64,000 nt of DNA from Monarcha castaneiventris obscurior (Eukaryota; Chordata; Aves; Passeriformes; Monarchidae), in contig JAMPIT010000350.1 of the NCBI GenBank assembly GCA_026261815.1, forward strand, positions 3,844,001 through 3,908,000. Direction: 5' to 3'. Positions within the stretch are counted from its first letter, which is position 1. The number at the start of each line of letters is the position of its first letter. Both the position numbers and the translations under genes were made by a program. This document shows, piece by piece, positions 1 through 13,772 of the stretch. The notes under the pieces are model-generated. The model saw only the letters and a program-made list of their open reading frames with translations. It had not been told where the DNA came from and ran no database searches.

Positions 1-3000
1 TTTTGCCTACAGATAAGACAGCAAATCAGGGTTTCATTAGAATATGATTTTTTCTCATTTTCATGAATCTTTCTCCACAGCTAGTTTTGCTAGCTGTGGC
101 TCTGACTTACCCCACTCTACAAGCAGATCAGGAGTATTGGAGAGGTTGTAATGGCTGTTCCTTTTTCTTTCTTTAAGGTCAGAGTCATGCTCTTCCTGTC
201 TGGTGGTCAGCCAGCCACAGAGCAGCAGCAACTTTACAGTCATACCAAGTTTTCATTTTATTGAATTGAGGTTTGGAGCATTTAATATAGAAATCTGTTA
301 AACCAACAGAGAACTCGTATTTTCCCCAATGTACTTACATATTGGCAATTATGTGTCTTTCAATGCACAGCAGTACATTCACTCCTGTAAATTAAGTTTA
401 TTCTGGTAGGAGGTAGACTTAACTGACCAGTACAGGCATGTATGTCCAAGCCTTGTGCTCCCTTCCCAATAGAGAAATGCAGGTATTTTTACACATGGGG
501 CATGACTCGTTTGACTGTGACTTAGATGTCTCACATAGGTCACACAACTTTTATTCCAGAAGCACCTGTTTCTGTCGTTGCCTGTAGAAAGAGTTATAAA
601 CTGAATGAAGCAATGAATTCCACACGATCTACATTGGCACTACATTAATTACCCCAGAAATAACTTGCGTAGTTTTTGTCTGAATGCAAAATGATACCCT
701 ACTACCTCTCTCCTTCCTGTTTCTACCTAGATTTCTGTTAAGTCACTGGTTCATTCTTCTGCTTTCCGACAGACTGATCACCTTTGACAGGTCTCACAAA
801 TCTCCCCTAATGCATAATCCAACTCCTCACCACTTGATGTTTCCATTCTCACTCTCCCTATGAATAGAAGAATATCCCATATTAAACTCATTTTATTTCA
901 ATCTGCGCCTTTTCCTTTTTGGTCATTTCATAGACTGAGGTTGGAAGGAAGCTCTGGAGGTCATCTGGTTCAGCCCTCTGCTCAAGCAGGGTCACCTAGA
1001 GTCAGTTTCCCAGGACCATGTCCATATGGCTTTTGAGTATCTCCAAGGATGGAAACTCCACGACCTGTGTAGGCAACCTGTACTAGTGCGTGGTCACCCT
1101 GCATAAAAAAAGTGTTCTCTGATGTTCAGAGGGAGCCTTCTTTGGTTAGTCTATGGCCTCTGGCCCTGTCTCTGGGCACCACTGGCAAGAGTCTTGCTCT
1201 GTCATCCCTGATCCCTTCAGGTACTTATGTGCATGGATGAGATCATCCTGAGCATTCTCATCTCCAAGTTAAACAGTCTCAGCTGTCTCAGCCTTTCTTC
1301 ACAGGAGATATGTCCCAGGTTCCTGTCATCTTTGTTGACCTTTGTTGGATAGTCTCCAGCATGTCTATGTGTCCCTTGCACTGTGTATCCCAGAACTGAA
1401 CACAGTACTCCAGGTGTGGCCTCACCAGTTCTGAGCAGAGGGGAAGGATCATTTCCCTCCACCTGCTGCAACACTCCTCCTAACAGAGCCCAGAGTACTG
1501 TTAGCCTTTGATGCAAGTGCTCATTGCTCGATCATGTTCAGTTTGGTGTCCACCAGGATCGCCAGGGCCTTTTCTGCAAAGCTTTTCCTCTGGATTTGCA
1601 GAAGACTTTGATCTCTTTGCATTGGCACTAAGTTTTTTTTAACAGTTTCATATGCCCACCCTTAGATTTTTCTTCTTTGGGGTAAACCAGCCAATGTTTT
1701 CAAATTTTTGTAGGTCATAGTTTTGAGACCTTTGATCACATTCATTGCTTTTCACCAGACTCTCCAATTGATCCACCTCTTTGTTATACTAAAAAGGAAC
1801 AGATTTGCCCATCTGGGGCCTGAAAAATGGTGATCACAGAATAAGGATTACTTCCTGTGTTTTGCAAGCTCTATTTTTGTTTACATAGTCCTGTATAGGG
1901 TTTTCTTTCTTAATGACAGCATGACATATTGGCTTACATTCATTTGTTCCACTCTGCACTCAGGGCCATCTTCTTAGGAACGGTTATCCTGCTTGTACTT
2001 TTTGCATTTGATGATTTCTGCCTAAGCATATTTATTGCCCTTGTTTTGAATTCCGGCTTTAGCCCATTTTTCCAGTTTAAGAGATTTTTTTTTTTAATTC
2101 CAGTGTTGTCCATCATGCTTTCAGCCTTTCTAGATGTGTCATGGAAACATAACAAGCAGAGTCATTACATTTCCTTCTGCAAGTGGACTGTTGCCTTGTC
2201 CAGTGTTCACAAAATCCCCTAAGCCCCTAACTGCTCAAATATTATGAAATACCTTGCTGTAAATGCTCCTGAGACACTGCCATGTATCCTATAGGACATT
2301 CAGGGAAGTCCAGTTGTTTTAAAATTCAGGCTAGACCTCCTTTCTGAAAGTCACCCTATACTCTTTGAAGTGATGATGGTGATGGTGTCCAGGTTGATTT
2401 GTCATAAGCTGCTTGTGCCCCAGTCTTTCCATCCTCTCAATAACTATGAGCCTTTTAAGGAAGCAGCTTTGTTTACTCTTAGTGAATTTGTTCATTGTAT
2501 GAAATCAAGCATGCACATTTAACTTCATGAAAGTGTGGCCCAGCACTTTAAGTTTCTAACCTACTCCCAATAAATAAATCTAAAAAAAGAAGACTATAGT
2601 CACAGTTTGGGAGGTTTATGCACTGATCAAAATCAAAGGATTTTGTGGATTGCAGAGGCAGCAGAAGAGGTCTGGCCTAATGAGAAAGAAAATTATTTTT
2701 TAACCCCCCAGTTATTTCTCAAAGATATCATCTCATATTTCCCTAATCTTTTTGAGGAGACGTGTACACCTTCTCTCAGTCACTATTCCAAAACACATCT
2801 TTGTGCAGAGTAGTATCCTCTCTCAGTGCAGCCAGTGAAGCTTTTCTCTGTGCTTTTCTGTAAAGATTAGGCAGTGGATTTGGCATTTGATTCATAAGCT
2901 CTTTGATCCTAGGATGGCTTGCATCCAGAGTGTGAAGAGGGTGTGGAGAGGGTTGGATATTGTGTACCTAATGAAGTAGCTGGTGGTGCACTGCTCAGTA

Positions 3001-6000
3001 GGAGACTCTCCATATTCTCAAACAGCAGCTTTAGAATCTGTCAGTATTTCCAAGGTGGGTCTCTGGGGAGAGAGGCTGAAAGAGTTCCTTAGAATCAGGA
3101 ACTGTTTGCTCCCTTTCATTGCAGTGGGTTTGTGGTGGAAGTAAAATTCAGTGATAGGTTTTTTGTTTTTCATCCCAGAACTACTTAGGCTGCACTGTCA
3201 TTTCACAGCAACATAATACTGTAAAATATGATATGTAATTGCTCATTTCAAAATGTTCTCTTATACCACTGTAAATCAGGAGAATGTTCTCTGAAAATGG
3301 TGGAATTATGCTCATTTTATTCACTGAGAATATAATTAAAGAGACAGGATGGCAACGAAATGTAGGACTAATGAAATACAACTGATGACAGAAATGTTTC
3401 AATCTTTCCCTGCTTACAAGAAAGATGGGTGATGCCATTCTGATTGCCTGTAGGCTTATGGTCCAGGTGTAAAACTCTCCAGCTTTAGAGAGGTGCCCAG
3501 AAGTGTGACTTACTATGGAAGCTTCAGGTAAACCTGATATCCTACATCATCAGCTTTAAGATACAAAGAAGAATATAAGAAGCAAGAAAAATCAAAGGAA
3601 AGAGATGGAGGTCATGCTAGATCACAGTTGCAGACTGAAGTCTGCTAGAAAGAGTCTGAATCATCTCTGAAGCTTCTTTGGAAAGGAAAGGGCTTTGCAA
3701 AAACTGAGAAGAATGATGCAGTCTTAGCTCTTCTCTGCTGTTCTTTACAAGATTTGAGTGATTCTTCCCAGGAAAGCTGGGGCAGCTTCATGTCTGCTGT
3801 CCTGTTCCCTGATTTGGCAACTTGAAGAGACTGGCAAGCCATTTTCTAAAACATCCATCAGTCATCAAGAGAGAGCAGGACGACAGAATCACTAATGTAA
3901 CATGAAAGAAGGGATAGGAAACATCAACAATTCCTGTTAGGCAGAACAAGTGATAATAATATTCAGGGGATAAAGCTGAAATAGCACTGAACCTTTGACA
4001 GTTTTAGGAAGCTAATCAGTTGTGTAGGGAGAATATCTTCGCAAAAGTTTCTAAAAATGCTCAACCTTGTTGAAGCAGGGGGTCAGCTCACTTGGTTATT
4101 ATTAGTTAGGCATTTTACAGGATTGTCTGTCTTTTATTGCTTTTCACACATAAGTCTCAGAGGGTGGTCAGTAGCATCGTTCCTGCTGCGCTAAAAGACC
4201 AAATAAGAAGTCAGGGTTGATAATTTGCCTGAGGTTACCCAGAAGCACAGCAGAAGACTCCAGAGTGCCTGTTTAGTACATTATTTACTCAGTCAGTGTT
4301 TCCTGAGAAAAGTCCACCCGGCGATGGTTGGCACAATATATTAACACAGACAGAGATCACATCAAAGAGTTTAACACCTCAAATTGACAGAGGTGAAGTG
4401 GGAGCGCAGGGGGATGCATTAATTTTCTTCTAGTCTCACAGCAGGTTAACAGGAGAAACACGACTCCAAGCCAGGTGCCTTGCCTTGCTGACAAGCAGCT
4501 CACCCCTAGGACAGGCTTGCTCAGCCGGGGTCTGTGGTCACACTCTCACCTCCTGTGCTGAAAACACCCTGTTTTCACCTGAGATGGAAGAGGCAAGTGA
4601 TAATATGAGATACTTTTATTTTGCACAAGAGTGAAATTCTACAAACAGAAGACCCTCCAGCGAAAGGGAAAAAAACAGGAAGAGAATTTAGAAATGCTGT
4701 ACCATGTATTACATATTTGGCAGCTTGTACTTTGGAGTTAAAACAATTTTGCATGTGCCCTTTTGAAAGCATGGGGCTGCATGCATGAGGAAAGCATGCT
4801 ATTTCCCAGGGAGCCATGTTTCGAAAGTGGAAAAAAACCACTTAGCCATGGAGCATTAAATCAGCTCATGTAGGTAGCTGACAAGCTTTCTCACAGAGAT
4901 GAATGTCCCAGAGTGAAGCTGAGGAAGCAGGGCTTAGAAATGTAAATATTAGTAGGTGTGCAGGAACATAAATTAGAAAATTTGACAATTTTAATTACTT
5001 GCATTTATTTTCACTTGCTGAGTTCCCTGGCTGACATCAGAAGCTGCATCTGTTAGGTTGCTAGCAGAGAAGACAGAGGGCAATGGGGACAGGATAGGCA
5101 ATTACTATGTTGCCATAGAGTCTGCAATGACAGTATATTACCTGATGTAAACAAAAGCAAACTAGTAGAAAGAGGAGCTTCCTAAAATCTCCTCCAAACA
5201 TGGAAGTACCATGTAGGATTGGCTGTCACCTCAGCAGGAGCTTTCAGGCCACTGGACACTTAAATCAAATAATTATTACAGACACCTCTGGGTTCCCTGA
5301 TGGAGGTTTTTCTATTTTGCTTGGTAGGATTAGGGTTGGAAGGAGGATTAAATGATAAGTGAATCATGTCACAGTGAGCAAATGCCTACACGATGAAAGA
5401 AATGGTGACTGGAGGAGACCTTTTTATTTCAAGAGAAGGTGTGGAATAGAAAAACACAAATACAGGGTATTATGGTGCTTAACACTGTGCTTAGATGCAT
5501 AAGGCTTGTGTGTTGTGCCTGTTTTGACTATGAGATCCTTGGATTAAGGACTGTGGGTATTTTAGATCACGTAGCACAGTATTGCCCTGGTCTTGGTGCA
5601 GTCCTGGAATGGAAGCATTAATGGGGTTGTTCTTCATGACAGAGGCTATGGCAAGCTGTATTTACAAAGAGATACAGTTTGTCTGATTTAATTTAGTTTT
5701 CAATGTCCATTTCAGTCTGGTGGTTTTGTGCTCGACTGCCATCATGGAGCAAGAGGTAACAATCCATGGCCTCGGTGATATCAACCCTTGGACAACTCTC
5801 AAAACATCTAGCCATTTAACAGGCAAATGCAAAAGCTATAAACCAGTGTGATGAACCACCTGATGCTCCTTCCTTACCGTTCCTTCTACTATTCCACAAA
5901 TAAAAATTGGATGAATCTCTATCACCAAGAAATCTGCAGATTCTAACTGAATGTCAGCCTTCAACTCTGCTGCATGTATGAGAAGGAAAATAGGAAACAG

Positions 6001-6568
6001 GAGGACTAGTAGGATATTTTCATGCCATTTGTTATTTTATAGAGTTGTTTTTCACATCTATTTTTATTTGATTCCTCTATAAAATGGCCACAATTGACTA
6101 GTATTAGCTATTTTGCTGAAAAAGAACAGAAGGTACTTCATTTCACTAACCTGCTTTCAGACAGTTGCAATTTCTCATTACTTTTTTGGCTTTTTGTAAT
6201 TTATAGCTAAGTAATAGAGAAAGAACAACTCTGGAATTTGCTTGTAAGGCCACATACATTCCAGGAGCAATACTTAGACGTCACTCTGAGAATACATATT
6301 ATTGCTTTCTTATTTAATTGGGTACAAATGAAATCCAACATCTGATTTAGGAATACTTTTGTGGCAATTTAGGCTATTTTCTGACTCAATTTGGTGAGCA
6401 GACTGTGTGAGTCTCATTACTTTAATAGGTGAGTGCAAGAGGCTTCTGTATAAAAAGGCTACATTTTATCATTTTAGCTGAAAAAGAAAGACGGAGAAAG
6501 TAGAATGAAGATCCACATCTATCAGATGATTTTTCCCCTTTTCTAAACTCTCTTTTTGTATTTTGCAG
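1..6568 (+). other. GUCY1A2: GUCY1A2 intron upstream of exon A (3' part)
   Basis: This is non-coding sequence running into the exon A acceptor. The acceptor has a long pyrimidine stretch (about 6530-6566) ending in tttgcag at 6562-6568. I found no exon of the H-NOX or H-NOX-associated region here, so the preceding coding exon must lie upstream of the window. The stretch holds a CR1 fragment at 927-1650, a possible older CR1-like remnant at about 1690-2160, and otherwise AT-rich sequence with only short chance open frames. That it is one continuous intron is inferred, because its 5' end is not visible. Confidence 0.8.
927..1650 (-). mobile_element. CR1 LINE fragment, minus orientation
   Basis: The + strand reads as the reverse complement of a CR1 3' region. 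It opens with tcatagactgaggttggaag, then phrases equivalent to 'caaggatggaaactccacgacc', 'cagcctttcttcacaggaga' and 'cagtactccaggtgtggcct', and ends in the 'gtccaccaggatcgccaggg' block. These are the usual landmarks of avian CR1 between the 3' tail and the end of the reverse transcriptase frame. The frame is broken many times, so this is a dead, 5'-truncated copy. The outer limit near 1650 is approximate. Confidence 0.88.
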
Positions 6569-7054
6569 GTGATGGAAATTAAAGGACAAATGATTCATGT
6601 GCCAGAATCAAACTCGATATTGTTTCTGGGTTCCCCCTGTGTGGACAAGCTGGATGAGCTAATGGGCCGAGGCCTCCATCTTTCGGACATACCTATCCAT
6701 GATGCTACTCGTGATGTCATATTGGTTGGGGAGCAAGCAAAGGCACAGGATGGCTTGAAAAAACGAATGGATAAGCTGAAGGCAACGCTAGAATGTACAC
6801 ACCAAGCCCTGGAAGAGGAGAAAAAGAAGACAGTAGATCTCCTTATTTCTATTTTCCCCGAAGAGGTGGCTCAGCAGCTGTGGCAGGGGCAGCAGGTTCA
6901 GGCCAGGAAGTTTGATGATGTCACCATGCTCTTCTCAGACATTGTTGGCTTCACTGCCATCTGTGCTCAGTGCACGCCCATGCAGGTCATCAGCATGCTC
7001 AACGAGCTCTACACGCGCTTCGACCACCAGTGTGGATTCCTTGACATCTACAAG
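6569..7054 (+). CDS. GUCY1A2: GUCY1A2 exon A: end of HNOBA region, signalling helix, start of cyclase domain
   Basis: This internal coding exon has 162 codons and is phase 0 at both ends. It is preceded by tttgcag and followed by gtaata. Residues 1-55 are the end of the H-NOX-associated PAS-like region (motifs [33 protein letters not shown]). Residues about 57-98 form the charged coiled-coil signalling helix that passes the NO signal from the heme side to the catalytic side ([25 protein letters not shown]). From about residue 113 the class III nucleotide cyclase domain begins, with [15 protein letters not shown]. The Asp in FSDIVGF (codon 6938-6940) is the first of two metal-binding aspartates. 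[19 protein letters not shown] and RKFDDVTM match the alpha-2 paralogue rather than alpha-1 or beta-1. The protein is a subunit of soluble guanylate cyclase, which converts GTP to cGMP after NO binds the beta-subunit heme. Exons for the N-terminal half are not in the window. Confidence 0.97.
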
Positions 7055-10000
7055 GTAATAGCTCAAGTCCTAACCTAGCAAAAGCTAGTTGAAACGAATG
7101 CAGAAAGAATCCCGGTAGCTTTCTTCCTAAATTGAAGACCTTCCCTATAAAAATATGAAGGCAATGTTTTTGTTTTATGTGCAAAAAACCCAAATCTGAA
7201 ATATGACCGTTGAAACTCAAATACTTTAATATGAAACTGTCATCATGGTACTTCCATGGGAATATAGACCTCATATTCCCATTTCCTTATAGAAATGTAC
7301 ATCTCCTGTATATAGCCTGGTTTCCTTTAGATGCCACAGCATCCGAAGGATGAAGAAGTGCACAGTGATGAATCCTAATCCAAGCTGCAGCTCCTGGGAG
7401 GCAGTCACTTTCCACTTGAATGGTTTAGGGTTTAGGCATTTATCTTTCCCTTGAAAGAACTAAAATTTTCCATGAGGAGCAGAGTGTTCACCAAAAGGAG
7501 TTATTATAAGAATGATTTTTATATATTATACAAACAGGAAGAGGACAGCAGATGTCCATGCACAGTCAATGTAATGAATGGGACATGGCACTGGTGTGCC
7601 ATGCTCCAAAGGAAGTGTCACACATGTTGGTCCCATTAGAGAGCTCATCTTCACTTCTCTGAAATGGATTTGACGTTCAGTACGTATTTGAGAGAAAAAA
7701 GAGGGGAGGTAGAATTTAATAAATGCACTGAAGATATTATCTGTATAATTATCCTGTGAAACCTACAGACTGTGTTGTATATGGAATACCTTTAATTTTC
7801 TGATAGAAGAAACAGAACAAGTTTCTTTTTATATGATAATGTGCAAGTGAAAAGAATTGTGGTTGTAAAATTATATATTGACTTTATTATATGTCTGAGG
7901 TTTGCAAACTAACAGTTTTCAAACTGTTTCATATAGTATTTGTTGATAAGCTGTAGAGAAAAAGATCTCACAAGTGTACTGCCCCTTTCATTTCTAGCCT
8001 TTAATGCATTTTAAAAGAAATTGAAAAATAATTATTACCCACCTAAATAATAATCAGGGGTGAAAAGTTACAGCACATACCACAGATAGAACTGAAAATG
8101 GTGTAGCTAAAGGTAGGGCCCTTTACCAAAGTAAACAAGCACACTGTAAAGAAGTTTTGGGCTCCTGGGTTAGGGGTTTGTTTTACTAATGCTCAGAAGC
8201 CAAAGGCCATGTTGGGACATGAATGCAGTGGAAGGTACCAGCCCTCATTTGAAAACTGTTACAGTGATACAGTGAAAAAGATGGTGAGTGCGATCTCAGT
8301 TTGTGTTAGTCTGATGTCACTGCACTGGATTATGACCCAGCTCTGAGAACAGAACTTGAGGAACTTCTGACTCAGTCAGGAGTGATACCTAGTGACCCTG
8401 CTTCACATGCTGTGTGTTCACATGGGTGTATTCACTGTGTTCCCAGGTGATTAATTTCAGCTGTTTTGAAGCATTCAGAACATTCTTTGTTGAAAATTAT
8501 GGTTGCATGGGAATAGTGTATAAAGTATGCAAAACTCTATGATCTGACTCTAAGGAAGGTCGGTTGAGTCCTGTGAGAACACTAAGAAGGAATATTTATG
8601 CATAGGTCATGAATATTATATCATTTAGACCATGGCTTTCTGCCTTTCACCTAGCTTTGTGCTACTGTGGCTACAAAGACGCTACTTTATGAGAAGACTG
8701 TCCTGAGCAGTGAAATAAGATCATAGCTGTTGAGATAGGCAAGATGAGATTTATGCATTCATAAAAAGGAATAAGCACTTCCATGTCGAGACTCCTGTGT
8801 AATTCTGTGAGCAAAGGTATGAATAAAACCTGTTTTTCTGTGGAAGAATGGCTTACAGCTCTTAACACCCTTTCTCGGCTGTTGCTGCCATAATATAGGC
8901 AGTTCTTTCTCAGATCCTTTCATCCAGGGAGATTTTCCTTATCTCCCTACTCCCCCCATCCCTGGACCCTCCCTACGTGTCCCCTGATTCCCACCACCAC
9001 CCACTAATAAGCAAGGCAGTGTGCTCTGTGGCTATTCTGGAGCTGTATGTACCTTTTTTCCTCCCCTCCACATGTTTTTTAATATTTTTTTTTTAATCTA
9101 AAAAAATTTCTGAGGGGTTAAGTGAAAATGACTCAGTTAAGCACTACAGAAAGAAGAAACTCAGGCAATGAACCCTTTTTTGTTTCACTAGAGAATCAGG
9201 CTTCAAATAAAATAGCAATCCTTTTAAAAGAACACATTTGCATTTTAAAATGAAAATAGCTTGTGTCCTTATATATTTTTCATTTGTTACAGGTGATATT
9301 CTGGAAGCAAAATTTGCTAGGAATGATCACCACCACAACAATTACGATTTTAGAAGTTATTGTCAGGTAGTGAATTTTAGATACTTAATCACCACTTTGG
9401 TGGGCTTTGTACCCAGCCTGCCTCAAAGATATACTTGTATAACTAGGCTACAGAAATTTATTATGTGACCTAAATACATCAATTTTTCAATTTGCTTGGT
9501 TTTAAGCAGCATGGCAGGAATAATTTGCACAGATTATTTGGTGGGTACATCTGAATGCCAGATTCACCATTTTGTAAACAGAAAATTAAGCAAAATTCAA
9601 TAAATAAATTCTATGCTGTAAATTATTTACCCAACTTTACTGTTACAGAATTTTGTATTCAGAACCTTGGTGCTTCTAATCTTGGACTCAGACAATGAAC
9701 ATAATATTTTCATTCATAGAGAAATATGGCACAGAAAGAACAAAGATCCTCACATTTAACGAGTCAGACATAGAGGGCAAGCATAATGAGCTGTTGGATA
9801 CAGAATAAAAATGCTTGGAGTGGGCTGAAGAATGATGAGTTAGACTTCAAAATTTCTTGGAAATCAAAGTAAGTAGCTATAACTGATGAGGTAGGGAAAG
9901 CTTATCCAATGGATGGAGGCACAGGTAGGAATGACACAGAGAGATGATGGGCTCAGAAAATGAATTTCACAGCAGCATTTTGAATGGATACCAAGGATGA

Positions 10001-13000
10001 CAGGTTACATTTGTCCAGGCTGAGGGAGAACATTGCCATAATTGAGATGCATGGTGTTATGAGCCTGGGTGACAGTTTTAGCAATCTGGAAGAATCTGTG
10101 TTTTAGAGAGTGAAACCTGGGAAAGAATCCGCTGACATACAGGCTTGGTGAAAAGATTAGGAGGGACACGTTCGTGATAATCACAGAAGGGCAAGGAGGT
10201 GAAAGAACTGAGACCTGGTGATGCATTTGGAAACTGGTGTTGCTGACTCTCAGGGCTAATTATATTTGGTTTGGAGTTGAGGAATGGGAGAAAAAGATGC
10301 TGTCAAGCAGGGAGTGCATTTCAGAGCAGTGTAGCTGCAGATGCTTGGCAGGCTGGTGTTTGTGGACATGCAAGTAGAAACATGGACTCCAGGAGCAGAA
10401 GTCATGGGAGAGATATCTCAGTAAATTTTGAAAGCTGTGGCTTTGGGTAAAATATGTACTTGTTGGCCTGACTGTTTTGACCTGTTTTTCTCTGCATCTG
10501 AGTTCCTGTTGTTTATCAGCCAAGTACTGGGAAATGATGCTTCAGTTAAGCCATCTCTTTATCAAATAAGCTATTTAGATATGCTGCAGCCATGTCTGCT
10601 GGCATTTAAAACTTAACCCTGCAGTCTGAAATCTTCCCTGCTTAAGATTCCCACAGCTTCTGTTTCTCCTTCATGTAATATGTATTTGACATTGGCTCAT
10701 TTAAAAGATTTGTTTCTTGTTGAGCCCTTCTGCCTTTGTAGGCCTGCTTTCTCAGCTCTTTTCCCCTCACTTTCCTTTCTGAAACATTTCCCTCTTGCAC
10801 CCTTTAACTGCTGTGTAAAGGCAGCATTTACTGTGCATGTTTTTTTGGCTGTGTGTGCAGTGACTGTGTGGCTATATATGTTGGCTGGGTAATGTCAAGC
10901 CAAACAGAGCAGAACCAGACCTGATCCTGTAGGTGTTAGTTCCTTTGTCTTTTCTCTAAACAGGGCAGCATTTGCCCTTGAAGACATTGCAGATTTTCCT
11001 TGACTGTACTTTACTTTCTGTGAAGTGCTAAGTCCCACTTTCCATGTCTAAGTAGAGAGTCCTAAATGTTTTTTGAAAATGAACTGTGGTCAGCTGCCAG
11101 AATTTCTTTGCTATACATCTTTGCTGTAAAAATTTTAATTGAAAGTTTGTTGAGTATTTATATAAGACAATATACTTACATACGTTAATTTTACAGTCAG
11201 AATCCACAACTTCTTTATGTGAATTTCTGCTTTCTTTTTGGTTTCATTATTTGTCTAAACTGGCAGTCTCTCTGAGTGGTACCACACACAGCTTCCTTGG
11301 GCTTTTACTCCTGGCAACACAATTCACTTAGTATGTTAGATCTTTGTTTTCTGATTTTATATGCCTGACACTGTCTACAACCTTAATGTTTGCTCCTTGT
11401 AAAGACCTGAGACTAAAAAATGATGGCAAATCTGGACTGTCCTGCAATTATTCAAGACTGATACTCACCAGTTTTGTTTATATTTAGGTTGTGATAGAAT
11501 GCTTTTAGGAACCTAATTTTAAACTCACATTTTGTATGAATATCGCTTTACATTTTTGTCCTGGTAGTTTAAGTTGCAGAAATCTGTATTAATTTTACAG
11601 AAAGTACCAGTACATTCTCAGTGCCATGACTATACCCCTCTTGAGAACTAATACATCTTGTATTCAAATACATGTTCTCAACCTTTCTATCAGTGCTATA
11701 ATGACTAAAGAATACTTCAATAAACAAGGTCATGAGCATCAGACTATTCTGAAGTTTTTCAGGCTTTATGTTTCATAAGTTAAAAAACATAGTCCCCAAG
11801 TTTTAATGTAAAATCTGCGGCCAACTTTCCATCCAGTTTTAACCTTTTAAGTCCAGTACAAATACATGGCCATTTTGAGAAGTTTTGAAATTCTAAACTT
11901 CAGCTTAGGCATTTGCAAAATGCAGGAAATGCAATTGATATGTAAAACGATAGTGATACTCACACATGAGTAATATAATACGCATAAAATATTGCAAGAT
12001 ACCTTTTTTTAAAAATGGGATGGGACAGTTCTGAGGATTATCAGTGCACTAGGTGTTGCTTCTTCCTGATAAAGTCAATGGGTTTTGAATGTGTCACAGA
12101 TGAAAATGGGTAATAGAAAAATATTTCCATTGCCCAGAAGCTCACCCTCTCTGTGGGGCCACCCAGCCTCTTAGAGCTGCCTTCAGCACACTGCTCTGTT
12201 TGGGTCCCACCACAGAGGGTTCCTGAACCTTCTTTCTTCTGTCTTTGAGCAGGCAATGACACTTTCTCCTCTGGGACTTTTCGTGCCTATGAGGGCTTGA
12301 TAGCACACTGGCATCTCACTCCAATATGAAGTTAGAGCAAAGCTGGGGCAGCTCTTTGGGGAACTCAGAAGAGTTCTTGGGTTAAGTTAAGGGGGAAAAA
12401 AAACAAACCTAAAAAAAAAAAGAAACACAAATATGCTTCCACGGATTTTCCCTGCAGATCTGGTGTAACACACCACCCAAGAACTCAGGAATATTTTAAG
12501 ACTTCCCATTACTTCAAGCATGTATTTTTCTCCAGCCTTGTGGACAATTTACACTTTCTGTCTTTAGGGAGATCTGCAAATGAAGCAGACACTCAGGCTC
12601 CAGAAGAGTTATTCTTTGCTTTATAAACATACAGCCCTGCACAAAGCACTAAAACATCTGTGCATGTTCTCCTGCAATACATCACCCAAGAATCCTCTAA
12701 AGGGCCTAGGACTTCTGTTTCTGTATATAACTACTTCTCTACTTCTTCAGGAATACCATACTTGTATATAATTCCTTCTATTTATTTTTAAAATTTTTTT
12801 TTTGTCTCTCTCATTTCACTTTTCTCTTATCTGGAGAGCACACATTTGTTTGTAACTGCCCTGGTCCATTTCTCTCAAGTTGCATGGGAGCCTTAGAGTC
12901 TATGTCCAACTTACAGGTCCTGGGAGCACTTTCCAAGTCCTCAGTTTGCATGTGAAGCCTGGCTATAAGCTGACCTTTAACTTGCATAGGGCCAAGAAGG

Positions 13001-13748
13001 GTGTCCTCCTGCTCCATATTGGGGAGCAAGCCCACATACTGTGGCTAGGCAGGAACCATGGCTAAGGGCATTCCCTCTTGCAGCACACAGCTCTCCCTGA
13101 TGCTATGTCCTTTGTTTCATTCTGTCAAGTTTTTCCACCTTCTGAATTTTAGAACCTCTGAGGGACTGGCGAAAACTAATTTCACTTTCCCTCTGCTTTG
13201 GTTCTTTTCATTTTTAAGCAGTCTGGTGTTGTGCTAGATCTAGAGGGCACATAGCACAGCCGTGACAACATATGGCTGGACTTTTATATACCAGGATGCA
13301 ACATTTTCATTCATGCAAATAGCATTTATTAAATTATTTAAGTGAACATGGAGGATACTTAAGTAAGTTAATAGAAAGTAGACAACATATGAATTTCAGG
13401 ACACATAAATTAAAGCTTGTGTAACCTTGAGGAAGATACTGTGGTTCACTAGGAGTTTAAATACTGGGGATACCTCTAGCAAATTAAGACGACTCTTACA
13501 TCTGGAGAAGGACAGTCACATTAAACTGAAATGTGTGTCTTATGTCATACATGATTATTTTAATATTTTCTTAACTTTGTTGAACAGTTCTGTACTTTGA
13601 CATTTCAATAAGGCAGAATGCCAGCCAGGACGTTTTTTATTCATCGGAGATAACAGGTTTGATTTTTGCAATTTCATATTTGCCTACAGAATTTACACAC
13701 TATGACTTTTATATTCTGTGGCTGTTGTGTGCAAACCTGATGTCATGT

Positions 13749-13772
13749 AGTCTTCTGGCAAGTCTTCTGGCA
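13749..13772. repeat. Perfect 12-bp tandem duplication
   Basis: The unit agtcttctggca occurs twice head to tail with no mismatch. It is a small local duplication with no apparent function. Confidence 0.9.
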
